This document shows positions 54,139-62,161 of a stretch of DNA of 64,000 nucleotides, in pieces; position 1 is the first letter of the stretch, and every line of letters begins with the position of its first letter. Location of the stretch: NCBI GenBank assembly GCA_036009045.1, contig DASYML010000035.1:7993-71992 (forward strand). The letters are read 5' to 3'. The notes under the pieces were generated by a model. It made no database searches. It had not been told where the DNA came from and saw nothing but the letters and a program-made list of their open reading frames with translations. The position numbers and the translations under genes were made by a program. Source of the DNA: DASYML01 sp036009045 (lineage in GTDB: Bacteria; Acidobacteriota; Blastocatellia; Pyrinomonadales; Pyrinomonadaceae).

Positions 54139-57048
54139 ATGCTTGGCGGTATGAGCAAACATGTTCCCCCCGATTCCGACGATGTAGTGATTGATATTGG
54201 TCCTATGCAACGCAATCGCCATCCCTGGCGATGGGTGCTGGGGGCTGCGGTCCTTGTAGTCTTTGCGCTCTTTCGCTCGCTCTCGATCTATCTTTCCGCG
54301 TTGTGGTTCGACTCGCTGGGCTACGCGTCCGTCTACTGGTACATGTTCCGTCTCAAGCTGATTCTTTTTATCGGCTTCGCTCTCCTGACGTTTCTCATCC
54401 TGCGCGGGGCCTTCTGGCTGCTCGAACGCGCGCTCGTTTCTTACGCGCTCGAACGCCGCGTCGTGACGTTCAACAATCAGCAGTTCAACGTCTCGCCCGC
54501 GCGCATCCTGCGGCCTCTGGCGTGGGTCGTCTCAGGCGTGCTCGGGTTGATGTTCGGTCTCGGCATGATGGAAAGCTGGCGACGCTTCGCGCTCTACCTG
54601 CACCAGATGCCGACCGCAGACCTGGACCCTATCTTTAATAAGCCCGTCGGCTTTTATCTCTTCTCGCTCCCGGTCCATCAACTGTTGAGTTGGTGGCTGA
54701 CCGTGCTCGCTTTCATCATTCTGGCGGGCGCTGTCTTGTACGTGCTGGGCACGCTCTCACCGACGACTAAAAAAGCCGCCTTCACCGACGCGGCGCAAAT
54801 AAAGACTCGTTACGCCGTCATCTCCTGCGCGCTCGCGGGTTATTTACTGATGCTCGCGTGGCGTTTCTATCTCTCGCGCTTTCCTTACCTGTGGGAGGAC
54901 CACCAGATATTCACGGGCGTCAATTACACTGAAGCCAACTACGTTCTGCCCGGACTCACCATTGTCTCCATCGCGCTCATCATCGCCGCCGTCATCGCCC
55001 TCTTCAACGCTTTCACGGAGAGACGGCTGCGATTGTTGTTGGTCGGCGTGGCGCTGCCCATCGTCGTCTATGTGGTCGCCGTCGTGCTCGTCCCCGGCTA
55101 CGTGACGAGCTTTATCGTCAAGCCGAACGAACTCGGACGCGAGACTCCATACATCGAACACAACATTAATTGGACCAGGCGCGCTTTCAAGCTGGACCAG
55201 ATCGAGATGCGCGATTTCGAGGCCGACATCTCCTCGCAGGGGTTCGATCTCAACAGCAATCGCTCGACGCTCGACAACATACGGCTCTGGGACTGGCGTG
55301 CCCTTCAGGACACACTGCGCCAGATTCAGGAAATACGCACGTACTATGATTTCCCGGACGTGGATGTTGACCGCTATACGGTCGGCGGGCAGAAGCGGCA
55401 GATGATGCTCGCGGCGCGCGAGATTGATGTCAACAAGCTCCCCGAACCGTCGCGCAACTGGATTAACGAAAGGCTCATTTATACGCACGGCTACGGCGTG
55501 ACGATGAACTCCTCGAACGGCTTTGACGCCGAAGGCATGCCGCTCTTCGTGCTCTCGGACATGCCGATTAAATCGGGCGCGCCTGAGATTAAAGTGACGA
55601 GACCGGAAATCTATTTCGGGCAGAAGACGGACACGGAAGTCTACGTCAAGACGATGGAGAAAGAGTTCAACTACCCGCAGGGCGAAGCCAACAACTACAC
55701 GACTTACGAAGGGACGGGCGGCATCCCCATCGGCAATAGCCTGCGCCGCTTCACCCTCGGATGGGCGCTCGACGACTTTAAAAACCTAACCTTCTCCGAC
55801 CGCATCACCTCTGAAAGCCGCGTCCTCATCCACCGCAACATCATGGACCGGGTCCAGAGTCTCGCGCCCTTCTTCAACTACGACAACGACCCCTACCTCG
55901 TCGTCTCCGATGACGGGCGGCTCTACTGGATGATAGACGCCTTCACGGAATCCGCCTCTTATCCGTATGCGCGCCACTACAGGGCCGCTGATAATACCGT
56001 CAACTACATCCGCAATAGCGTCAAAATCACCGTTGATGCCTACAACGGCGACGTGGCCTTTTACGTCTTCGACGGGGCGGACCCGATTATCAGCACCTAT
56101 CGCGCGACCTTCCCCGCGCTCTTCAAGGACGCGAGCCAGATGCCCACGGACCTGCGCGCACACATACGCTATCCTGAGACTCTCATCAAGACGCAGGGCG
56201 ATGTTTACAGTCTCTATCACACGCAGAACACGAAGGTCTTTTTCCAGCGCGAGGATGTCTGGAGCGTGGCGAGCCAGATTAGTCTCGGCAAGGACCAGGA
56301 ACACAAGACTGAGCCGCTCGAACCTTACTTCGTCTTGATGCAACTGCCCGGCGAAGCGATAGCCAACGAGTTCGTGCAGATTCTGCCCTTCACGCCCGCC
56401 AGCCGTAATAACATGATCGGCTGGATGGCCGGACGAAGCGACGGCGATGCTTACGGCTCCCTGCTGGTTTACAACTTCCCGAAATCAAGATTGATTGATG
56501 GTCCCTTGCAAATAGAGGCGCGCATAGACCAGAACGCACAACTCTCAAGCCAGTTCACGCTCTGGAATCAACAAGGCTCGCACGTCCGTCGCGGCAACCT
56601 CCTCGTCATCCCCATCGGGCGTTCCCTGCTTTACGTAGAGCCTATCTATCTACAGGCCGAGCGCAGCCCGATGCCCGAACTACGCCTCGTCGTCCTCGCC
56701 ACGCAGGAACGACTCGGCTACGGCCTGAACTTCGGCGAAGCCCTCTCAAGTTTACTGGGCCAGTCCGGTCCAACTGCCGCCCCAGACAAGACGGAACAAT
56801 CCAAAGCCCAGCCGCAACAGCCGCAGCCACAACAACCGGGCGGCCCCGCGCAGCCCGCGCCAAACGCTTCCCCCGCGCCGCAAACCACAGAGCAGTTAAT
56901 CAATCGCGCATCACAGCAATTTGACGAATACCAACGCCTGACCAAAGACGGCAAGTACGGCGAAGCGGGCCAGAGACTCGAAGAACTCAAGCGCACGCTG
57001 GAAGAATTGAAGAAGCAGAAACAGGAGTCAGGAGTCAGGAGCCAGTAA
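54139..57048 (+). CDS. UPF0182 family large membrane protein
   Basis: 969 residues. About seven transmembrane helices in the first 330 residues are followed by a large extracytoplasmic domain, the organisation of UPF0182 (COG1615). Visible blocks are WFDSLGYASVYWYMF, LWEDHQIFTGVNYTEANYVL, YIEHNINWTRRAFKLD, MNSSNGFDAEGMPLFVLSDMP, RPEIYFGQKTDTEVYV and VLMQLPGE. The function is unknown in the family; it is conserved in actinobacteria and cyanobacteria. The C-terminal Gln/Pro/Ala-rich tail ends in residues (QESGVRSQ) translated from a heptamer repeat. The start may be ATG 54139 or ATG 54151. Confidence 0.92.
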   Translation: MLGGMSKHVPPDSDDVVIDIGPMQRNRHPWRWVLGAAVLVVFALFRSLSIYLSALWFDSLGYASVYWYMFRLKLILFIGFALLTFLILRGAFWLLERALVSYALERRVVTFNNQQFNVSPARILRPLAWVVSGVLGLMFGLGMMESWRRFALYLHQMPTADLDPIFNKPVGFYLFSLPVHQLLSWWLTVLAFIILAGAVLYVLGTLSPTTKKAAFTDAAQIKTRYAVISCALAGYLLMLAWRFYLSRFPYLWEDHQIFTGVNYTEANYVLPGLTIVSIALIIAAVIALFNAFTERRLRLLLVGVALPIVVYVVAVVLVPGYVTSFIVKPNELGRETPYIEHNINWTRRAFKLDQIEMRDFEADISSQGFDLNSNRSTLDNIRLWDWRALQDTLRQIQEIRTYYDFPDVDVDRYTVGGQKRQMMLAAREIDVNKLPEPSRNWINERLIYTHGYGVTMNSSNGFDAEGMPLFVLSDMPIKSGAPEIKVTRPEIYFGQKTDTEVYVKTMEKEFNYPQGEANNYTTYEGTGGIPIGNSLRRFTLGWALDDFKNLTFSDRITSESRVLIHRNIMDRVQSLAPFFNYDNDPYLVVSDDGRLYWMIDAFTESASYPYARHYRAADNTVNYIRNSVKITVDAYNGDVAFYVFDGADPIISTYRATFPALFKDASQMPTDLRAHIRYPETLIKTQGDVYSLYHTQNTKVFFQREDVWSVASQISLGKDQEHKTEPLEPYFVLMQLPGEAIANEFVQILPFTPASRNNMIGWMAGRSDGDAYGSLLVYNFPKSRLIDGPLQIEARIDQNAQLSSQFTLWNQQGSHVRRGNLLVIPIGRSLLYVEPIYLQAERSPMPELRLVVLATQERLGYGLNFGEALSSLLGQSGPTAAPDKTEQSKAQPQQPQPQQPGGPAQPAPNASPAPQTTEQLINRASQQFDEYQRLTKDGKYGEAGQRLEELKRTLEELKKQKQESGVRSQ

Positions 57049-57089
57049 AAAAGAGTCAGCCAGTTTCTCTACTGGCTCCTGGCTCCTGC
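57022..57089. repeat. Heptamer-built inverted repeat covering the UPF0182 C-terminus
   Basis: CAGGAGTCAGGAGTCAGGAGC, then CAGTA, and the complement TACTGGCTCCTGGCTCCTG. The stop codon (57046-57048) lies at the end of the left arm, and the right arm ends 8 nt before the next ATG. Confidence 0.9.
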
Positions 57090-57097
57090 TTTATTCC

Positions 57098-57481
57098 ATG
57101 TCCGAGCGAATTTTGATTGTCGAGGATGACGAGACGCGTTGCGCGTGGTTTGGGGAGAAGTTTGCGGGGCGTGAGATGGATGTGACGTGTGATGTCGGGC
57201 AGGCGGTGGCTTGGCTTTCGACGCGGGATTACACGGTCATTCTGCTGGACCATGACCTGGCCGAAGAGCATTATTTTTCGGACGAGCATGACGACGAGCG
57301 CACGGGTTACGGGGTCGCCGCGTGGCTCGCGGCCCATCCAGACCGCCAGCGTGACGCGATGATCGTCATCCACTCGCTCAATTATGTCGGCGCGCAACGC
57401 ATGCTTGACGCGCTCCACGGCGCTGGCCGCGACGCAGAGCATGTGCCCTTTCACTACCTCCAAACGGCGCTCAGGGTGTAG
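57098..57481 (+). CDS. Cyclic-phosphate-processing-type receiver domain protein
   Basis: 127 residues. A single divergent receiver: RILIVEDDETRCAWF, then TVILLDHDLAEEHY, ERTGYGVAAWL, MIVIHSLNYVGAQRMLDAL and a final VPF. The DHDL-x3-H block with TGY and HSLN matches what is described as the cREC (cyclic-phosphate-processing receiver) family, in which a receiver fold is predicted to act on cyclic phosphates. Stand-alone form, no kinase or cyclase neighbour. The SD is not clear, because the upstream bases belong to a repeat. Confidence 0.8.
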   Translation: MSERILIVEDDETRCAWFGEKFAGREMDVTCDVGQAVAWLSTRDYTVILLDHDLAEEHYFSDEHDDERTGYGVAAWLAAHPDRQRDAMIVIHSLNYVGAQRMLDALHGAGRDAEHVPFHYLQTALRV

Positions 57482-57554
57482 GGTCTGGCGTCTCTCAATC
57501 CCGCGTGCATCTTGAACAGCGTTTGCGCCTCTCACGAAGACGGTTCAGAAAACC

Positions 57555-57584
57555 TTTAACCTCGCCGTGAAATAGTGCTAGAAT
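57555..57584 (+). promoter_or_regulatory. Possible promoter of the 57.7 kb secreted-protein gene
   Basis: TTTAAC (57555-57560), 18-nt spacer, TAGAAT (57579-57584). About 68 nt before the ATG. Confidence 0.45.
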
Positions 57585-57651
57585 GTCGCGCTCGAAGCGG
57601 TCCTACCTCATGCGGTTTTCTTGATACAACTATTTTTTAAGGAGCCAGCAT

Positions 57652-58740
57652 ATGTCCCGGTCTTTGGCCCTGACGGTTTTCCTACTTATCGCCGGTTGTC
57701 TTTTCCTGACGCTCGATTGTCAAACACTGCGGGCGCAGGGATTCACCAACGCCGACGCTGCCTCTGCTGCCGCTGCCGCGAAGGACGTTGGGACGCGAAC
57801 CGATAAACAGTTACCAGACATCTCAGGGCTGGTGCGCGAGTGCGACCTGCACGGCGCGCTCATGCATAAAAGTTTGAGCGAATACACCTACACACTGGTG
57901 AAGGTCAAACGCGTGCTCAATGACCACAACAAAGTGACGCGCGAGTTGGTCCAATCCTTCGAGGCTTATCCGATTCCCGGCCAGCATGTCCTGATTCAAT
58001 TAAGCGAAAACGGCAACGCGCTCTCACCCAGGGCAGTGGCCGAAGGGCGCAGGCTCGCCGGAGAGGAATTGGAGCGGGCCGAGCGCGATGCGCAGAAGCA
58101 TAATGATGCGATAGCGACGATTGCAGCGACGACCGCCGGGACTGCCGCCACGGTTGCGGCCACGGAAGCGACAAACAATCCGGGCAAGTATCTGGTGGCG
58201 GGAGTCTCCGTCAACTCCAACGGCAAATATTTCAACGTCCTGATAGACCTCTCCGAATTCCTGCGCTCTTGCGAATTCTCGAATCCACGCCGCGAGATGG
58301 TCGGCAAGCGCGAGGCCATCGTCCTGAGCTTTCGCTCGCGCGCCGATGCCAAATTCCCGGTTGACATGACCTTCATGGCAAAACTCAACGGCACGGTCTG
58401 GATTGACGCGGAGGACAGAGTAGTGATGCGGCTCGAAGGCTGGCCTCTGGCGACGACCCCGCCGGAGACGAAGGCTGTGACGGCGACGAAGGCTGTGACG
58501 GCGACGAAAACGGCGCACGAAGCGCAGGATTCCAAACCGTCCGGCGCGGCGGTCATTTACCAGCAGGTGCGCCTGCCGACGGGCGTCTGGGTTCCCAGCC
58601 TCATACGCATGAACGCGGGCGGCAACAGCACCCTCTTCAACGGCCTGAACTGGGATGTGATGTTCGAGTTCAGCAACTATAAGCGTTACAGCACGGACAT
58701 CGAGGGCGTCCAACTGGAAAAGCCTAAAAAGCATCCGTGA
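57652..58740 (+). CDS. Secreted protein of unknown function
   Basis: 362 residues with a good SD (AAGGAG, 7 nt) and a signal peptide (LALTVFLLIAGCLFLTLDCQ). An Ala-rich linker, a first domain (about 55-120, SEYTYTLVKVKRVLNDHNKV), a small-residue helix (TAGTAATVAATEA) and a second domain (about 185-362) follow. A 15-bp tandem duplication encodes KAVTATKAVTATK in the second domain. The C-terminal strand pattern (LPTGVWVPSLIRMNAGGNST) suggests an outer-membrane/lipid-binding beta fold, but I do not recognise a family. Confidence 0.68.
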   Translation: MSRSLALTVFLLIAGCLFLTLDCQTLRAQGFTNADAASAAAAAKDVGTRTDKQLPDISGLVRECDLHGALMHKSLSEYTYTLVKVKRVLNDHNKVTRELVQSFEAYPIPGQHVLIQLSENGNALSPRAVAEGRRLAGEELERAERDAQKHNDAIATIAATTAGTAATVAATEATNNPGKYLVAGVSVNSNGKYFNVLIDLSEFLRSCEFSNPRREMVGKREAIVLSFRSRADAKFPVDMTFMAKLNGTVWIDAEDRVVMRLEGWPLATTPPETKAVTATKAVTATKTAHEAQDSKPSGAAVIYQQVRLPTGVWVPSLIRMNAGGNSTLFNGLNWDVMFEFSNYKRYSTDIEGVQLEKPKKHP

Positions 58741-58771
58741 GATAATCGGTCCATTAATGAGAGAGAAAGAA

Positions 58772-58791
58772 TCTCACGCCAAGGCGCAAAG
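58772..58791. repeat. 20-bp fragment of the CCAAGGCG element
   Basis: TCTCACGCCAAGGCGCAAAG matches the interior of the MITE-like copy at 37.2 kb (reverse strand). It lies in the 100-nt gap between convergent genes. Confidence 0.6.
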
Positions 58792-58840
58792 AAGTGAGTC
58801 GCACTCAACTGCTACACGCTCTGGCTCAGACAACTTCTCG

Positions 58841-59632
58841 TCAATTTTTATCGAGCAGTTTGCGCGCCTCTTCTGTGGCCTTTTTGAACTCCGGGAGATA
58901 TAAGGGGTCTGGCTTGATGTCGAGGAGCGCGTTGAGTTGTTTGCGGGCATCATCCTTGCGTTTGACGGCGAGATAAGCCTTCGCCAGTTGCAGGCGGTAC
59001 GGCGAGCTATTCACGCCATAGCGCAGTCCCTTTTCCAGAATCTCCACGGCCTTGTGCGAATCGCCGCCCAACATCCCAGGCGCTTCCAGATAGAGTTGAC
59101 CCAGTGCCATATAGGCGCTGCCTGACTCGAAGCCTTCATCTAGACGCAGCACCGTTTCCATCTCCTGTCGCATATCCTTGACGGCGGAGAAACCTGAGAG
59201 CGTGCTCACCTGTGCCTTGCCGCCGTAGTTCGCGCCGAGCCAGAAATGGCCTTCGGGTTTCTCAGGCTGGAGCTTGACCGCAGCCTTGCCCGCTTCAATC
59301 CCGTCATGAAAAGACCGCTCGCGCTCGTCCCCGCCACTGGTAAAATCGCCGAGGTAATAATTAAACTTGGAGAGCTTCCAGGCTGCTTCATAATTTCCGA
59401 GGTCCGCGCTGCGCGCCTGCTTCAGAAGAGCTATGGCCTGACGGGCCTGGGCCAAGTCTTCGCGCCCCGCGTAAAGCTTGTCCGCCTGCGCGATGTAATT
59501 GAGCGCGGACTGCTGGTCCGTCGCCGTCGCCTCCGCCTGTAAACGCTCCGCGCGGCAGGCCGTGACGGCCCAGACGAGGGCGATGAGAAGGAAGAAAAGA
59601 AGGGATTTGCACAATCTGCCTTGAGCTCTCAT
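58841..59632 (-). CDS. TPR lipoprotein (TatT-like)
   Basis: 263 residues. The signal peptide ends in WAVTAC, a lipobox, with Cys about residue 25. The rest is helical repeats, including LKQARSADLGNYEAAWKLSK, VKLQPEKPEGHFWLGANYGG and YRLQLAKAYLAVKRKDDARK. Order and the E-G-H-F-W-L-G-A-N-Y motif recall the TatT component associated with TRAP transporters, but no TRAP genes are adjacent, so the label is tentative. The start is the ATG at 59632 with GGAG 5 nt upstream. It diverges from the HAD-IB gene. Confidence 0.75.
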   Translation of the reverse strand: MRAQGRLCKSLLFFLLIALVWAVTACRAERLQAEATATDQQSALNYIAQADKLYAGREDLAQARQAIALLKQARSADLGNYEAAWKLSKFNYYLGDFTSGGDERERSFHDGIEAGKAAVKLQPEKPEGHFWLGANYGGKAQVSTLSGFSAVKDMRQEMETVLRLDEGFESGSAYMALGQLYLEAPGMLGGDSHKAVEILEKGLRYGVNSSPYRLQLAKAYLAVKRKDDARKQLNALLDIKPDPLYLPEFKKATEEARKLLDKN

Positions 59633-59823
59633 GTTTTCTCCGTCTGTTTGTAAACTCGTGGAACTTGCTTGCGGATAACTCGCCACCGGGCGAAGGCCGC
59701 TACCCATCGGGGGCGGAATAATGTATATTTTCCTGACTTAATACACAAAGCGTTGCGGGACCAAATCTCCGGCGCGAGCCTCGTCTGAACTTTTAGAAGC
59801 CATCGGATGCTTTGGAGGACAGT

Positions 59824-60486
59824 TTGGCAGCCGCTGCATTTTACGACTTAGAGGGAACTCTAGTCAGCACAAATCTCGTGCATACTTTAGGGTTCTACGC
59901 GAAGAACCAGCAGGGACTGTTTCGCACGTTCAAGAAAAGCGCTTCGACGCTCTTGAGCATCCCGCTCTTTGCCGTCACGGACCAGTATAGCCGCAAGGTC
60001 TTCAACGATCTCTTCTTCAAGAGATACAAGGGCGAATCGGAAGACCGCCTGCGCTTTTTCGCGGACGAACTTTTTGAAGGCGTGCTCAAGCCAGCGGTCT
60101 TTCCCGGCGCTTACGAGTTGATAGAAAAGTCGAGGAGCCTGGGACTGCGGCAAGTCGTCGTGACCGGCGCGCTGGAGATTTCCGTGAAGCCTTTGATGGA
60201 ACATTTGGGGATTCAGGATTACGTGGCGAACCGGCTCGAATTCGTCAACGGTTACGCGACCGGCAGGCTCCTGCCACCCGTCCTCGCCGCCGCCACTAAA
60301 GCATCCTGGATCAGAACATTCGCGGAGCGCGAGGCCATCAGCCTCAGCGACTCTTTCGCCTACAGCGACAGCATGAGCGATCTCCCCATGCTCTCCGTCG
60401 TGGGCCACCCGGCAGCCGTCAACCCCGACATGCGCCTGCGCCAGACGGCCCTGCATCATGATTGGCCGATACTAAATTTAAAGTGA
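59824..60486 (+). CDS. HAD-IB family phosphatase (SerB-like)
   Basis: 220 residues. The start is a TTG at 59824 with GGAGG 5 nt upstream; this SD overlaps an in-frame TTG at 59812, so the longer form is less likely. Catalytic motifs: FYDLEGTLV, where the nucleophile Asp is followed by Glu instead of the usual second Asp; Thr in VVVTGAL; a Lys (TKASWIRT); and SDSMSDLPML (acidic Mg loop). The membrane-binding or cap segment (about 25-60) is hydrophobic (TLLSIPLFAVTDQYS). It could dephosphorylate a lysophosphatidate-like lipid in the adjoining acyl module. The stop lies in a repeat. Confidence 0.85.
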   Translation: MAAAAFYDLEGTLVSTNLVHTLGFYAKNQQGLFRTFKKSASTLLSIPLFAVTDQYSRKVFNDLFFKRYKGESEDRLRFFADELFEGVLKPAVFPGAYELIEKSRSLGLRQVVVTGALEISVKPLMEHLGIQDYVANRLEFVNGYATGRLLPPVLAAATKASWIRTFAEREAISLSDSFAYSDSMSDLPMLSVVGHPAAVNPDMRLRQTALHHDWPILNLK

Positions 60487-60559
60487 CGAGTGACGAGTGA
60501 CGAGTGACAAGTTAAAATCTTGTCTTACCTGTCACTCGTCACTCGTCACTCATCACTTA
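60481..60559. repeat. Heptamer-built inverted repeat between the HAD-IB and LarA-like genes
   Basis: Four tandem GTGACGA units (AGTGACGAGTGACGAGTGAC) and the complementary GTCACTCGTCACTCGTCACT. It begins in the HAD-IB stop (TGA 60484-60486) and ends 4 nt before the next ATG. Confidence 0.9.
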
Positions 60560-60562
60560 TTT

Positions 60563-62161
60563 ATGAGCTTGCAACTGCGACGAAAAACACACGAATCCGT
60601 TGTCTACATTGACAGCGACAGCGCGCCGCGCATTCTCCCATCGGGCGAGGATTTTATTCTCGAAGATTTGCCCATCGGGACGCGTGTCATCTATCCGAAT
60701 CCACCCATCAAGGGCTTGCCCAACCGCGAGGCCGCGATTCGCTACGCCCTCAATCACCCGCACGACGCGGACCCGCTCTTCGCGCAGCTTTATCCCGGCA
60801 TGCAGGTGACGATTGCGGTGGACGACATCAGCCTCCCGCTGCCGCCGATGGCGACGCCCGACATTCGCCAGACGGTCCTCGAAATCCTGCTCGACATGCT
60901 CGCCGGTCACGGCGTGGACGACGTTCACATCATCATCGCCAATTCGCTCCACCGCAAGATGACCGAATGGGAAATGAAGCGGATGGTTGGCTCGAAAATC
61001 TTTGAAGACTACTACCCGGACCGTTATTACAATCATGATGCGGAGTGGGCCGATGGCCTTATCCAGATTGGCGAGACGAAACACAAAGAGCCGCTCCGCA
61101 TCAACCGCCGCGCCGCCGAGAGCAATCTTCTCATCTACGTCAACATTAATCTCGTCCCGATGGACGGCGGGCATAAGTCCGTCGCCGTCGGTCTCTGCGA
61201 TTACGAATCTTTACGCGCGCATCACGAACCGCAGACCATCCGCGACTCCGACAGTTACATGGACCCCGCGCGCTCGGAGCTTAATCACAAGGTCCACCGC
61301 CTCGGCAAATTAGTGGACCAGCACATGAACGTCTTCCACATCGAGACGGCCATCAACAATCGCATGTACAAAGGCAACATGGACTTTCTCTTGAAGAACG
61401 AGGACGAATTTTCCGCGTTCGACCGGATGAAGTTTGAGGCGATGCGTTTGACGATGAGCAAACTGCCGCGCGCCGCTCGTCGTAAAGCCTTGCACGCGGT
61501 CCCCGCGCAGTACGAGATGATCGCCTGTCACGCGGGTAAGACCGAACCCGTTCATCAAAAAATCGTCGAGAAATGTTTCGACCAGTACGCGATTCCCGTC
61601 CGTGGTCAGTGCGATATTTTAATCACTGGCATCCCGGACATTTCGCCTTATAACGTTTACTCTATCCTGAATCCTCTGCTCGTGCAGGTGATGGCCCTCG
61701 GCTATCATTTCAACTTCTATCGCAACAAACCCCTGCTCAAAAAGGGCGGCGTGCTTATCCTTCATCATCCCTGTTACGACGAGTTTGACCATAATTTTCA
61801 TCCGAGCTACATAGAATTTTTCAACCGTCTCCTGCCGGAGACGCGAGATGCCTTCGTCCTGCGCGATAAATACGAGCGCGAGTTTGCCAATAATCCCAGC
61901 TATATAGAGATGTACCGGCGCGGCCACGCCTATCACGGCGCGCACCCGTTTTTCATGTGGTACTGGGGCGAGAACGGTCGCCAGCACGTCGGCAAAGTCA
62001 TCGCCGCCGGAGCCGAGAACGCGCACGTTCCCGCGATGCTCGGCTGGGACCGCGCGGACAATCTGACCGAAGCGATTGCCCAGGCCCGCAGCTACATGGG
62101 CCGCTCCGCCGAGATTACGATGCTCCACCAACCGATGATCGGCATCGCGGATATGGAATAG
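60563..62161 (+). CDS. LarA-like (DUF2088) protein
   Basis: 532 residues. The N-terminal DUF2088/LarA-type Rossmann half has AAIRYALNHPHDADPLFAQL, VTIAVDDISLPLPP and VDDVHIIIANSLHRKM. The usual LarA nucleotide-loop sequences are altered (VDDISLPLPP where lactate racemase has a D-x-T/D-R-P motif). The second half contains NHKVHRLGKLVD and SYIEFFNRLLPETRDAFVLR and has no LarA counterpart that I recognise. It might bind a nickel-pincer cofactor or be a non-racemase paralogue. The start is an ATG directly after the repeat; a longer frame would be repeat-derived. Followed with no gap by the acyl reductase gene. Confidence 0.75.
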   Translation: MSLQLRRKTHESVVYIDSDSAPRILPSGEDFILEDLPIGTRVIYPNPPIKGLPNREAAIRYALNHPHDADPLFAQLYPGMQVTIAVDDISLPLPPMATPDIRQTVLEILLDMLAGHGVDDVHIIIANSLHRKMTEWEMKRMVGSKIFEDYYPDRYYNHDAEWADGLIQIGETKHKEPLRINRRAAESNLLIYVNINLVPMDGGHKSVAVGLCDYESLRAHHEPQTIRDSDSYMDPARSELNHKVHRLGKLVDQHMNVFHIETAINNRMYKGNMDFLLKNEDEFSAFDRMKFEAMRLTMSKLPRAARRKALHAVPAQYEMIACHAGKTEPVHQKIVEKCFDQYAIPVRGQCDILITGIPDISPYNVYSILNPLLVQVMALGYHFNFYRNKPLLKKGGVLILHHPCYDEFDHNFHPSYIEFFNRLLPETRDAFVLRDKYEREFANNPSYIEMYRRGHAYHGAHPFFMWYWGENGRQHVGKVIAAGAENAHVPAMLGWDRADNLTEAIAQARSYMGRSAEITMLHQPMIGIADME

